NCBI GenBank assembly: GCA_030628755.1
Contig: DAOVQH010000159.1
Location: forward strand, 1-6,202
Direction: 5' to 3'
DNA from: Candidatus Cloacimonadota bacterium
GTDB taxonomy: Bacteria > Cloacimonadota > Cloacimonadia > Cloacimonadales > TCS61
Length of the DNA: 6,202 nt
How positions within the stretch are numbered: the first letter of the stretch is position 1; each line of letters starts with the position of its first letter. This document shows positions 1 through 6,198 of this stretch, in pieces. The notes below the pieces were generated by a model, which saw nothing but the letters and a program-made list of their open reading frames with translations, had not been told where the DNA came from and searched no databases. Position numbers and translations under genes: made by a program.

Positions 1-1
1 G

Positions 2-62
2 CTCGTGCTTAAACTCCAGTTTAGGTATGTACTTGATTCAAAAACTCTGTTTTGTAACAGGT
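2..62. repeat. Degenerate paired-hairpin element upstream of the first gene
   Basis: Two small inverted repeats lie side by side. The first is TAAACT-CC-AGTTTA (positions 9-22). The second can fold either as AAAAC-TCT-GTTTT (41-53) or as CTGTT-TTGT-AACAG (47-60). The left edge CTCGT and the right-hand word GTAAC followed by AG resemble the outer arms of the clean elements at 3140-3315 read on the opposite strand, where CTCGTTCCC comes first and GTAACCAG last. This is therefore probably an eroded copy in inverse orientation. The inner arms of the two hairpins (AAAC / GTTT) are alike. The resemblance is partial, and a chance AT-rich leader with small palindromes is possible. Confidence 0.35.
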
Positions 63-91
63 TAAAAGTATCATAGCGAGAAAAGGATTTT

Positions 92-3000
92 ATGAAAAAA
101 TATATATTAATTCTAATTATTCTTTTTATTTCCGTACAAATATTTTCATACAGTTATGGGAAAAATAAGATTCAATCCTCAAAGCTTAAATGGTCAAAGA
201 TTGAAACTCTACATTTCGATATTTATTTCCAGAAAGGTGAGAATCAATTTGGTAAAACTGTTGCTCTTATAGCAGAAGAAGCTTATTATTATATAAAACA
301 GGATTTTAAAACACCCATTAAAAATCGTATTCCGGTTATATTTTATAAATCGCATCAGGAATTTGAAACAACAAATATCATATTTCCACTTCTGAGTGAA
401 GCTGTTGGCGGATTTACAGAAACAGCTCGAAATCGAATAGCTGTTCCCTTTGATGGTAGTTATAAAAAGATGGAAGAGATCTTCGTTCACGAACTTACCC
501 ATGCGTATATAAATGAATTGAATAAGAGCAGAAACAGGTTTTTGAACTTAACCGGTTTTCCCTTCTGGTTCCAGGAAGGTCTTCCTGAATTTGAAGCTGT
601 AGGTGGAGAAGATGTTTATAATAATATGTTCGTCATTGATATGTTAATTAATGAGGGCATTGGCGACTTGAGCATGATTGGGGGGTTTTTTGCTTATCGA
701 TTGGGTGAATCTTTCCTGGTTTTTGTAGAAGAGGAATATGGACGGGATACCGTAGTTGAATTGTTCTACGCCCTGAGGTATAATAGCACTGCTGATGTTG
801 CCTTTAAAAAAGTTTTTGGAATGGAATTTAAGGATATTCAGCTTCAATGGAAAAACCACCTGAAAAGAAAGTATTATCCCTATTTTGCTGATTTCGATAT
901 TCTCTATGAAGTATGTGAACGGAAAACTGACCATAAAGATGATGGCTCATTTTTGAATTTCGCTCCTCGATTTTCACCGGATGGGAACGATTTTCTCTAT
1001 TTCTCAAATAAGAATATCAGAACAGATATCTGGAAGGGTTCTACTCTTGGATTGTATAAAAGTGAAAAAATTCTTAATGGTGAGACTTCCGGGAAGTTTG
1101 AAGAATTTCATTTTCAGAGGAATAATATTAGCTGGTTCCCTGATGGCGAAAGATTTGCTTTTGTATCCAAGACATCTTTTGGTGACAGGATCTACGTGAT
1201 GAATTTTAAAAGTGGGGAAATTGTTTACACCTTCTCATTCCCCGAATTCGATGCTATTTATGAGATCGATGTTTCAAAAGATGGCAAGAAAATAGTTTTT
1301 GCAGGTCAGAAGGACCTGAAGAATGATATCTATGTTTATGAAATAGAAACTGGAAAAATTACCCAGATCACAAATGATCATTATTATGACAATCAACCCC
1401 GTTGGTCTCCTGATGATAAAAAGATAGTTTTTGCTTCCGCTCGCACCATTAACGAGAGCGCAAAAAGGGATCAGGTTTTCAGTAAACTGACCGGTGATAT
1501 TTTCTATTATGACCTTGAGGAAAATGTATTCTATAGTGTTACGGATGATAAACAGAATAATAGTTTCCCGTTTTGGAACAGTGACGGAAGTAAAATTCTG
1601 TTTGTCTCAGAACAGGAGATAACCACAAATTTCGAAGTTATAGACATCCTAACCGGACAAAGAGCTCAAGTTACAAATGTACATGGTGGTGTATTCACAG
1701 GTGATATCAGTGCCAATGATGATGAATTGATATTTTCGGGATATTATAATGGCGGCTGGGATGTTTATTTAAGATCAAATCCGCTTGATGATCTGGAATA
1801 TGTAGATTATAAAATTCCTGAAAGGTTTGAATTTAAAGATGATTTCTATGAAAAGTTCGATATCAGTCGTTACAAAGTGTTTGGTAAAACAGGTAGGAAA
1901 TTTAAGAAAGAATTACCTGAATATTCTCCGAGTGTAACCAAAATCGATATTGGAAGTTTTACTAAAATCGATAGTATGAACCAGAGATACAATATTGAAC
2001 TGGATAAAAAGCCTACTGAAATACTTGAACCTTTGATTAAACCCTATAAAACCCGATTTGCTCTGGATTATCTCTGGGGTGGGGTGGCATATTCTCCATC
2101 TGGTGGAACTTACGCACAAATACAATTCGGTCTTTCCGACCTGATGGGAAATCACTCTCTGGGTATTAATCTTGGAATTTCTGGAGACCTAGATACCTCA
2201 GATCTGATTCTGAATTACCTCTATCTTGCTCACCGTATAGATTACGGGGTTGGTTGCTTCTACCTTAATGATGAATGGGTTTATAAGGTTATTTATCCAG
2301 ATGAGTCCCCAAGTGATTATTTTCGCGAGAGGGAACGTGAATTCGGGATTTATACAATATTACGTTATCCCTTTAATAAATTCTGGCGGGTTGATTTCGA
2401 AAACCTGTTTTACAAAAATATCATTAAACGTGATTGGTGGGATGACCGTGATGGAAAATGGCTGGAAGAGTATCTTCCTCAATTTATGCAAGATCCACCG
2501 AACAACCTTAGTGTTAAAGAAACTGAACTTGTTTGTGCTCCTCAAATCACCTTTGTACACGATAATGCCATTTATGGTAGTGTGGGACCTGTTTCCGGCT
2601 GGAGAGGTGCACTTTTATTTAACAGGAGTTTTTCCACCACAAAAAGTTATTCTGTAGTTTTTTCCGATATTCGAAACTACCTTTTCTTTGAAAAGAGATA
2701 CTCCCTGGCTTTTCGTCTTCTGGAAGGAGCTATCATTGGAGATACCAACCAGCGGTTTGTAATGGATTTTTTCAGTGGTGTTCGAGGATATAACAAGGAA
2801 ATTGAAGGTAAGAAAAAATTCCTTTCCAGTATAGAACTTAGATTTCCTTTCATAGATAATTTCAAGCTGGCATTCCCCTTGCCATTGTATTTCTACCAGA
2901 TTCGGGGCAGTATATTTATCGATATCGGCAGCGTATGGGAAAATAATAAAGATTTAAGATTTTATGAAAATGATAGATTAAAAGACCTGAAACTGGGTAT

Positions 3001-3121
3001 CGGGTTTGGTCCCAGATTAAATATGGGTTATTTTGTGCTGAAGTTTGATATTGCCTGGCACACCGACCTATACGATTTCAGTAAACCATCTTACTATATC
3101 AGCTTAGCTCCGGATTTTTAG
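92..3121 (+). CDS. Outer-membrane chimera: peptidase MA-like domain, TolB-type propeller and Omp85-like barrel
   Basis: Seen: residues 1-22 form a signal peptide (MKK, then a hydrophobic run to about 19). Residues 30-260 match the peptidase MA-like gluzincin layout, with HELTH at 133-137 (zinc ligands H133 and H137, catalytic E134) and FQEGLPEF at 160-167, where E162 is the probable third ligand. Residues 285-560 hold about six TolB/PD40 blades of the type RFSPDG..FLYFS, at about 293, 347, 394, 437, 494 and 539. A linker (570-650) leads to a region of about 355 residues rich in alternating aromatic strands. It carries VRGY (897-900), the Omp85/BamA barrel signature, and ends in F1009 as outer-membrane proteins usually do. 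No POTRA domains are visible. The start has AGGA at 84-87, four bases before ATG. Inference: it sits in the outer membrane with a periplasmic protease-like and protein-binding module, perhaps for protein quality control or assembly. Substrate and activity are unknown. The architecture is clear, the function is not. Confidence 0.9.
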   Translation: MKKYILILIILFISVQIFSYSYGKNKIQSSKLKWSKIETLHFDIYFQKGENQFGKTVALIAEEAYYYIKQDFKTPIKNRIPVIFYKSHQEFETTNIIFPLLSEAVGGFTETARNRIAVPFDGSYKKMEEIFVHELTHAYINELNKSRNRFLNLTGFPFWFQEGLPEFEAVGGEDVYNNMFVIDMLINEGIGDLSMIGGFFAYRLGESFLVFVEEEYGRDTVVELFYALRYNSTADVAFKKVFGMEFKDIQLQWKNHLKRKYYPYFADFDILYEVCERKTDHKDDGSFLNFAPRFSPDGNDFLYFSNKNIRTDIWKGSTLGLYKSEKILNGETSGKFEEFHFQRNNISWFPDGERFAFVSKTSFGDRIYVMNFKSGEIVYTFSFPEFDAIYEIDVSKDGKKIVFAGQKDLKNDIYVYEIETGKITQITNDHYYDNQPRWSPDDKKIVFASARTINESAKRDQVFSKLTGDIFYYDLEENVFYSVTDDKQNNSFPFWNSDGSKILFVSEQEITTNFEVIDILTGQRAQVTNVHGGVFTGDISANDDELIFSGYYNGGWDVYLRSNPLDDLEYVDYKIPERFEFKDDFYEKFDISRYKVFGKTGRKFKKELPEYSPSVTKIDIGSFTKIDSMNQRYNIELDKKPTEILEPLIKPYKTRFALDYLWGGVAYSPSGGTYAQIQFGLSDLMGNHSLGINLGISGDLDTSDLILNYLYLAHRIDYGVGCFYLNDEWVYKVIYPDESPSDYFREREREFGIYTILRYPFNKFWRVDFENLFYKNIIKRDWWDDRDGKWLEEYLPQFMQDPPNNLSVKETELVCAPQITFVHDNAIYGSVGPVSGWRGALLFNRSFSTTKSYSVVFSDIRNYLFFEKRYSLAFRLLEGAIIGDTNQRFVMDFFSGVRGYNKEIEGKKKFLSSIELRFPFIDNFKLAFPLPLYFYQIRGSIFIDIGSVWENNKDLRFYENDRLKDLKLGIGFGPRLNMGYFVLKFDIAWHTDLYDFSKPSYYISLAPDF

Positions 3122-3139
3122 AAATCTACCACTGACAAT

Positions 3140-3225
3140 ACTGGTTACGAAGTTTTTCTTCGTAATCCTGTAAGACTCTTTTATGATAACAACGTTCCCA
3201 AGAAAAACTTGGGAACGAGAAGAAT
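3140..3225. repeat. Composite two-hairpin element, copy 1
   Basis: Hairpin A is GGTTACGAAG (3143-3152), loop TTTTT, CTTCGTAATCC (3158-3168), a 10-bp stem with one bulged T. After a 24-bp spacer comes hairpin B: CGTTCCCAAG (3193-3202), loop AAAAA, CTTGGGAACG (3208-3217), a perfect 10-bp stem. The inner core AAGTTTTTCTT of A is the exact reverse complement of the core of B, while the outer arms differ (GGTTACG against CGTTCCC). The element begins about 20 bp after the stop codon of the upstream gene. It resembles REP/BIME-type intergenic elements. It could also block readthrough between the convergent genes, although neither stem is followed by a proper T-run. Confidence 0.9.
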
Positions 3226-3229
3226 AAGG

Positions 3230-3315
3230 ACTGGTTACGAAGTTTTTCTTCCGTAACCCGTAATCTCTTTTTAAAACAACAACGTTCCCAAGAAAAACTT
3301 GGGAACGAGAAGAAT
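3230..3315. repeat. Composite two-hairpin element, copy 2
   Basis: Direct repeat of the preceding element with a 90-bp period and four bases (AAGG) between copies. The first 22 and last 38 bases are identical between copies, and the differences sit in the 26 bases between these blocks, covering the distal arm of A and the spacer. Hairpin A is at 3233-3258 (bulged C in the distal arm), hairpin B at 3283-3307 (perfect, loop AAAAA). The bulge position in A differs from copy 1, so each copy drifted by its own single-base insertion while the pairing was kept. The element ends 38 bp before the stop codon of the convergent phosphoesterase gene. Confidence 0.9.
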
Positions 3316-3352
3316 TATCAGACAGTTTCATTTCTCTTTTTGTATTTCTGCA

Positions 3353-4411
3353 TTATTTCTTCTTCTTTCTAAAGTTCAAAATAAGCCATTCTTTTTTTAT
3401 GAAAATAATATAAAATCCTAAATAAATCAAAGCAAGTATTATAATCGAATCCCAAAACTTAATGGCAAAAAAAGCATAAATATATATCCAGGCAATATGA
3501 ATTAATCTATTTATAAATTCAAATTTGGGGCTTTTGATCCTGACAATTTCATATTCAGCACTTTTATTAGATACATTTACTTTAATATAATGATAAAAAT
3601 GATGTTGAGGGTCAGAACCATGTAATTCAGCACCAGCTCCACCAGTAATTATGTATGGTGTTTTTCCCCAAATCCCGTTGTAATATCCATGAATATGTGA
3701 GCAAAAAAGCATAGTTATATTGTTCATATCAAAAAGATTATTTAATTTCTTTGAAAAAGCAGTATCTTTCAAACAATGGTCTATTATATGTTTGCTTTTC
3801 TGTGGATCATATAATGGTACATGCATAAAAATAAAACGATACTTATAATTTTGACTTATTTGCAGCTCATTTTTTAACCAGTTCATTTGCCATGCGTCAA
3901 GATTTGTTTCGTTAGCATTATCCAAAATAATAAAATAGCTGTTGCCAATTGCAAAAGAATAGTAAAATGTTCCAAATAGCTCATAATAATTTGCCCTACC
4001 CAGATCTGTTATCTCATGATTGCCAATTGCAGTTAATAATGGCTTATTAAGGTTTTTTATTTGATTTATAAAGAATCTGAATTTTTCTTTTTCTCCATCA
4101 TAAACCAAATCCCCGAGAGCGATAGCAAATAATGCTTCTTCATCATTAACTTTTTTTATTAAATTTTCGAATGTCTTTACTGAATTTTTATTATCACCAA
4201 ATACTATGAATTCAAATTCATTTTTTGTCTTGTTTATCTTTTGCAGTTGTTGATAATTCCACTTATCAATTTTAGGAAAAGATAATATGGAATGAATTTT
4301 TATAAAACATGCAGTTATTAATAAAATTAATACCCCACCAGATAAAAATTTATTGAATACGTTTTTTTTCATTTTTGTAAAACGTTTATTTTCTAATTTT
4401 TTAGTCATCAT
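3353..4411 (-). CDS. Membrane-anchored calcineurin-like metallophosphoesterase
   Basis: Predicted phosphohydrolase with a two-metal active site; the substrate cannot be read from sequence. The family motifs appear in order: FGDNK (71-75, D73), GDLVYDG (100-106, D101), GNHE (130-133, N131 and H132), HVPLYD (197-202, H197) and SHIHGYYNG (238-246, H239 and H241), followed by TGGAGAEL. The first motif is usually DxH; here the third position is K75, so one metal ligand is replaced, although GDN-type variants are common in bacterial members. A hydrophobic segment at 22-40 follows a lysine-rich N-terminus, which suggests an uncleaved anchor and an extracytoplasmic catalytic domain. Residues 303-338 hold one or two further membrane segments, and the protein ends in four lysines. 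With two C-terminal segments, that tail would fall outside, contrary to the positive-inside rule, so topology is uncertain. The gene is convergent with the upstream one and visibly AT-richer than both neighbours. Family assignment is firm. Confidence 0.9.
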   Translation of the reverse strand: MMTKKLENKRFTKMKKNVFNKFLSGGVLILLITACFIKIHSILSFPKIDKWNYQQLQKINKTKNEFEFIVFGDNKNSVKTFENLIKKVNDEEALFAIALGDLVYDGEKEKFRFFINQIKNLNKPLLTAIGNHEITDLGRANYYELFGTFYYSFAIGNSYFIILDNANETNLDAWQMNWLKNELQISQNYKYRFIFMHVPLYDPQKSKHIIDHCLKDTAFSKKLNNLFDMNNITMLFCSHIHGYYNGIWGKTPYIITGGAGAELHGSDPQHHFYHYIKVNVSNKSAEYEIVRIKSPKFEFINRLIHIAWIYIYAFFAIKFWDSIIILALIYLGFYIIFIKKEWLILNFRKKKK

Positions 4412-4415
4412 TTTT

Positions 4416-4419
4416 CCTC
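4416..4419 (-). promoter_or_regulatory. Ribosome binding site in front of two adjacent ATG codons
   Basis: On the minus strand AGAGG precedes ATGATG. GAGG lies four bases before the first ATG (ending at 4411) and seven before the second (ending at 4408). The second ATG has the more usual spacing, so the protein may start one residue later (351 residues). A further in-frame ATG at codon 14 lacks a comparable site. Confidence 0.6.
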
Positions 4420-4568
4420 TATTATTTTTTAAATAAATTGAGAAGAAATTATGTGTATATCCATGTCAAATAAAATCCTATAACTCAAACAAATAGGCTT
4501 CTAACTTTTATTCACTGTGGCATTAGGACACGTCTTCGTTAAACCATAGTGATGTAGGCAGCAGTTTA

Positions 4569-4605
4569 CCTTGTGAAATTCAGTTCGCTGAATATTTCTA
4601 CAGGG
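4569..4605. repeat. Long bulged hairpin with TTCG loop
   Basis: GAAATTCAG (4575-4583) pairs with CTGAAT-AT-TTC (4588-4598, two-base bulge) across the loop TTCG (4584-4587). The stem continues after a one-base bulge (T4599) as CCTTGT (4569-4574) with ACAGGG (4600-4605), including one G-U pair. This gives about 15 pairs. An alternative outer stem TTTACC (4565-4570) with GGTAAA (4625-4630) competes for the CC. This is the strongest fold in the gap. Confidence 0.65.
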
Positions 4606-4705
4606 GGATGAGCTAAGGATTAAAGGTAAATATCTGAGATTCTTCCTGAGAACTGCGTGAAAGAATCGTCAGAAAGACAGATGTTTTCTTCTTGCTTATC
4701 TACGT

Positions 4706-4736
4706 TTTCCCTTTGCTAAAGGGAAACTGCAAAGGG
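4706..4736 (-). terminator. Hairpin just behind the mutase stop codon, possible terminator
   Basis: The segment starts four bases after the TAA of the minus-strand gene. It can fold two ways: TTTCCCTTT (4706-4714) with AAAGGGAAA (4718-4726), nine perfect pairs with a three-base loop; or CCCTTTGC (4709-4716) with GCAAAGGG (4729-4736), eight perfect pairs with a twelve-base loop. The two folds share bases and exclude each other. Position favours a transcript end, but no T-run follows on the minus strand (the next bases are A-rich), so it is not a standard intrinsic terminator. It could also be a small intergenic repeat. Confidence 0.4.
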
Positions 4737-4739
4737 TTC

Positions 4740-6080
4740 TTACACCAATTTCTCAATCGTCTCTCTACACAAGTCCTGCGATCTTTGTAAGGAATCGCTT
4801 TCCACGTACACGCGGATAATATGTTCAGTTCCACTTTTACGGAGGTGAATCCAGAATTTATCTCCCAGAACTTTAATTCCATCGGTACGGTCGAGTTTAT
4901 GATCAGTAAAAATTTCAGGAACTTTTGCCATTATACTGTCCAGTTGGTCAGGAGCGACTTTTATCTTATCTTTTGAGAAATAGTAATGGGGGATCTCTTC
5001 AGCTAACAGGGAAATGGTTTTTCCACTTTCAGCCATATAACCCAGGATCAATGTCATTCCAGCAGGAGCATCGCGGGTATAATGCACTTCCGGGCAGATT
5101 ATTCCTCCGTTACCTTCACCACCAATCGGGCTTTGAATTTCCTTCATTTTTTTACCAACGTTTATTTCTCCCACTTTTGTACGGTGAACTTTTACTCCAA
5201 ACTCTTTTGCAATATCTTCTGATGCCATCGAAGATGAAAGGTTGGTTACAATATCGCCTTTTATTTTGGAAAGGATGAATTTTTCAGCTAAAAGAAGCGA
5301 AAGTTCTTCTCCGATACATTTTCCATTTTCATCAACAATTGCCAGTCTATCCACATCGGGATCGGTGGCAAAGCCGATATCAGCTTTATGGGCTGCTACA
5401 GCTTCTTCTAATTGCTTCAGGTTTTTGTTCAAAGGCTCGGGAGGGTGAGCAAAAATGCCTGTAGGTTCGCTGTTTAGTTCGAAGGTTTGGCAGCCCAGAT
5501 CTCTCAACAATCGTGGAGAGATCAAGCCACCGGCACCATTCACTGAATCAATTACTACTTTGAATTTTTTTAATCGGATTTTCTCAATATTAAGATAAGG
5601 AATATTCAGGATCTTTTTAATATGACGTTTCGTGGCTTCTCTATCCTGCGTAAGTTTCCCGATTTTATCCCGGTCTGCATACTCAATTGGGTCATTCAGG
5701 GAATCTATGAACCTTTGAGCTTCTTCCGGGAAAAGGAACATCCCATTTTCACCAACGAATTTCATTGCATTCCACTCTGCCGGGTTATGTGATGCAGTTA
5801 TGGAAATACCTCCTCTGGCATCAGATTCCTCTACAGCCAGAAGAACAGTTGGAGTAGAAACAATTCCCAGATCCACTACATCACAGCCGACTCTCATCAA
5901 ACCGGTGGAGACAGCACGAAACATTTCCTGACCGCTAATACGTGAATCTCTTCCCACAATTATTTTTCCTTGATTGCAAAAAATCCCGAAATGGGATGCG
6001 AATTTTACTGCTATTTCTGGTGTTAGAGATTCACCGAATATTCCCCTGACACCCGAAACGCTTATCATTAGTTTGTTCAT
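4740..6080 (-). CDS. glmM: Phosphoglucosamine mutase-like alpha-D-phosphohexomutase
   Basis: Predicted cytosolic enzyme interconverting glucosamine-6-phosphate and glucosamine-1-phosphate, the step before UDP-GlcNAc for peptidoglycan and lipid A. All four phosphohexomutase domains are visible at normal family length (446 residues). SGVRGIFG (9-16) is the N-terminal phosphate-contact loop. TASHNP (95-100) carries the serine that is phosphorylated (S97). DPDVDR (240-245) binds magnesium through D240, D242 and D244. GEGNGG (321-326) is the sugar-recognition loop, and RKSGTE (414-419) binds the substrate phosphate. The start is well supported: AGGAG at 6089-6093, eight bases before ATG. Many bacterial GlmM proteins have GEQSGH in the sugar loop and GTDGIRG near the N-terminus. 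The GEGNGG and CPEVHYTRDAPAGM context here is closer to archaeal-type phosphoglucosamine/phosphomannomutases, so phosphomannomutase or phosphoglucomutase activity cannot be excluded. Family is certain, substrate and symbol are likely. Confidence 0.88.
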   Translation of the reverse strand: MNKLMISVSGVRGIFGESLTPEIAVKFASHFGIFCNQGKIIVGRDSRISGQEMFRAVSTGLMRVGCDVVDLGIVSTPTVLLAVEESDARGGISITASHNPAEWNAMKFVGENGMFLFPEEAQRFIDSLNDPIEYADRDKIGKLTQDREATKRHIKKILNIPYLNIEKIRLKKFKVVIDSVNGAGGLISPRLLRDLGCQTFELNSEPTGIFAHPPEPLNKNLKQLEEAVAAHKADIGFATDPDVDRLAIVDENGKCIGEELSLLLAEKFILSKIKGDIVTNLSSSMASEDIAKEFGVKVHRTKVGEINVGKKMKEIQSPIGGEGNGGIICPEVHYTRDAPAGMTLILGYMAESGKTISLLAEEIPHYYFSKDKIKVAPDQLDSIMAKVPEIFTDHKLDRTDGIKVLGDKFWIHLRKSGTEHIIRVYVESDSLQRSQDLCRETIEKLV

Positions 6081-6108
6081 AGTTTTTGCTCCTGGTTACT
6101 ACTGTGAT

Positions 6109-6144
6109 CAACATTATGTTGGTTCTACCTTACAGGTTGAACCA
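6109..6144. repeat. Two adjacent hairpins in the mutase leader
   Basis: CAACAT-T-ATGTTG (6109-6121) is a perfect inverted repeat. It is followed directly by TGGTTC-T-ACC (6120-6129), loop TTACA, GGT-T-GAACCA (6135-6144), nine pairs with one T-T mismatch. The first lies 15 bases upstream of the ribosome binding site of the minus-strand mutase gene. On that transcript these hairpins would be in the 5' leader if the promoter lies further up. Confidence 0.6.
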
Positions 6145-6154
6145 CATATTAAAT

Positions 6155-6198
6155 CTCACCATCCTGGTGAGTTACGGTCAAGACCAAGGATGGTCTTG
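6155..6198. repeat. Paired hairpins with complementary loops
   Basis: CTCACCA (6155-6161), loop TCC, TGGTGAG (6165-6171) is a perfect 7-bp stem. CAAGACCA (6179-6186), loop AGGA, TGGTCTTG (6191-6198) is a perfect 8-bp stem. The core ACCATCCTGGT of the first equals, apart from one extra T, the reverse complement of the core ACCAAGGATGGT of the second, while the outer arms differ. This is the same design as the elements at 3140-3315 with different sequence. The element may continue past the window end, since a GTTACG word lies between the hairpins and GGTTA follows the second. Confidence 0.7.

Larger units (their letters stand above)
4420..4739. other. Gene-free region of about 320 bp with successive hairpins
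   Basis: No convincing reading frame was found on either strand. Four foldable segments lie in a row: (1) TTCACTGTGG at 4511-4520 with CCATAGTGA at 4544-4552, giving nine pairs including one G-U; (2) a long bulged hairpin at 4569-4605 with a TTCG loop; (3) ATCTG/CAGAT (4632-4636 with 4678-4682) enclosing GATTCTT/AAGAATC (4638-4644 with 4661-4667); (4) the hairpin behind the mutase stop codon, listed separately. Positions 4420-4500 are plain AT-rich leader of the phosphoesterase gene. The region may be a structured RNA of unknown strand or a set of decayed hairpin repeats. Confidence 0.6.

Noticed and set aside
33..60. TTGATT and TAACAG with 16-base spacing before the first gene
   Set aside because: Weak match to sigma-70 boxes and overlaps the small palindromes; not better than chance in AT-rich DNA.
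2250..2657. Plus-strand frame of 135 codons inside the surface-protein gene
   Set aside because: Lies wholly inside the barrel-coding part in another frame, with no recognisable domain.
3140..3315. Two similar repeats with a spacer, possible CRISPR array
   Set aside because: Only two units, each internally palindromic twice, with a four-base gap and no unique spacers of constant length; no cas gene nearby.
3104..3331. Minus-strand frame of 75 codons with an internal amino-acid repeat (SSRSQVFLGNVV twice)
   Set aside because: The repeat is only the translation of the two 86-bp hairpin elements; the frame overlaps the end of the surface-protein gene and no ribosome binding site was recognised.
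4464..4469. Exact TTGACA on the minus strand upstream of the phosphoesterase gene
   Set aside because: No -10-like hexamer lies 16-18 bases downstream; the nearest candidate, CATAAT, is only 10 bases away, so I do not call a promoter.
4500..4700. tRNA, tmRNA or RNase P RNA gene
   Set aside because: No cloverleaf, no GGTTCGA-type T-arm with a CCA end, and no conserved RNase P core sequences were found.
4700..4882. Minus-strand frame of 60 codons overlapping the 3' end of the mutase gene
   Set aside because: Out of frame with a clear conserved enzyme and shows no family features; a shadow frame.
4925..5448. Two plus-strand frames antisense to the mutase gene
   Set aside because: Overlap the conserved catalytic-motif coding sequence on the opposite strand; low-complexity translations typical of antisense shadows.
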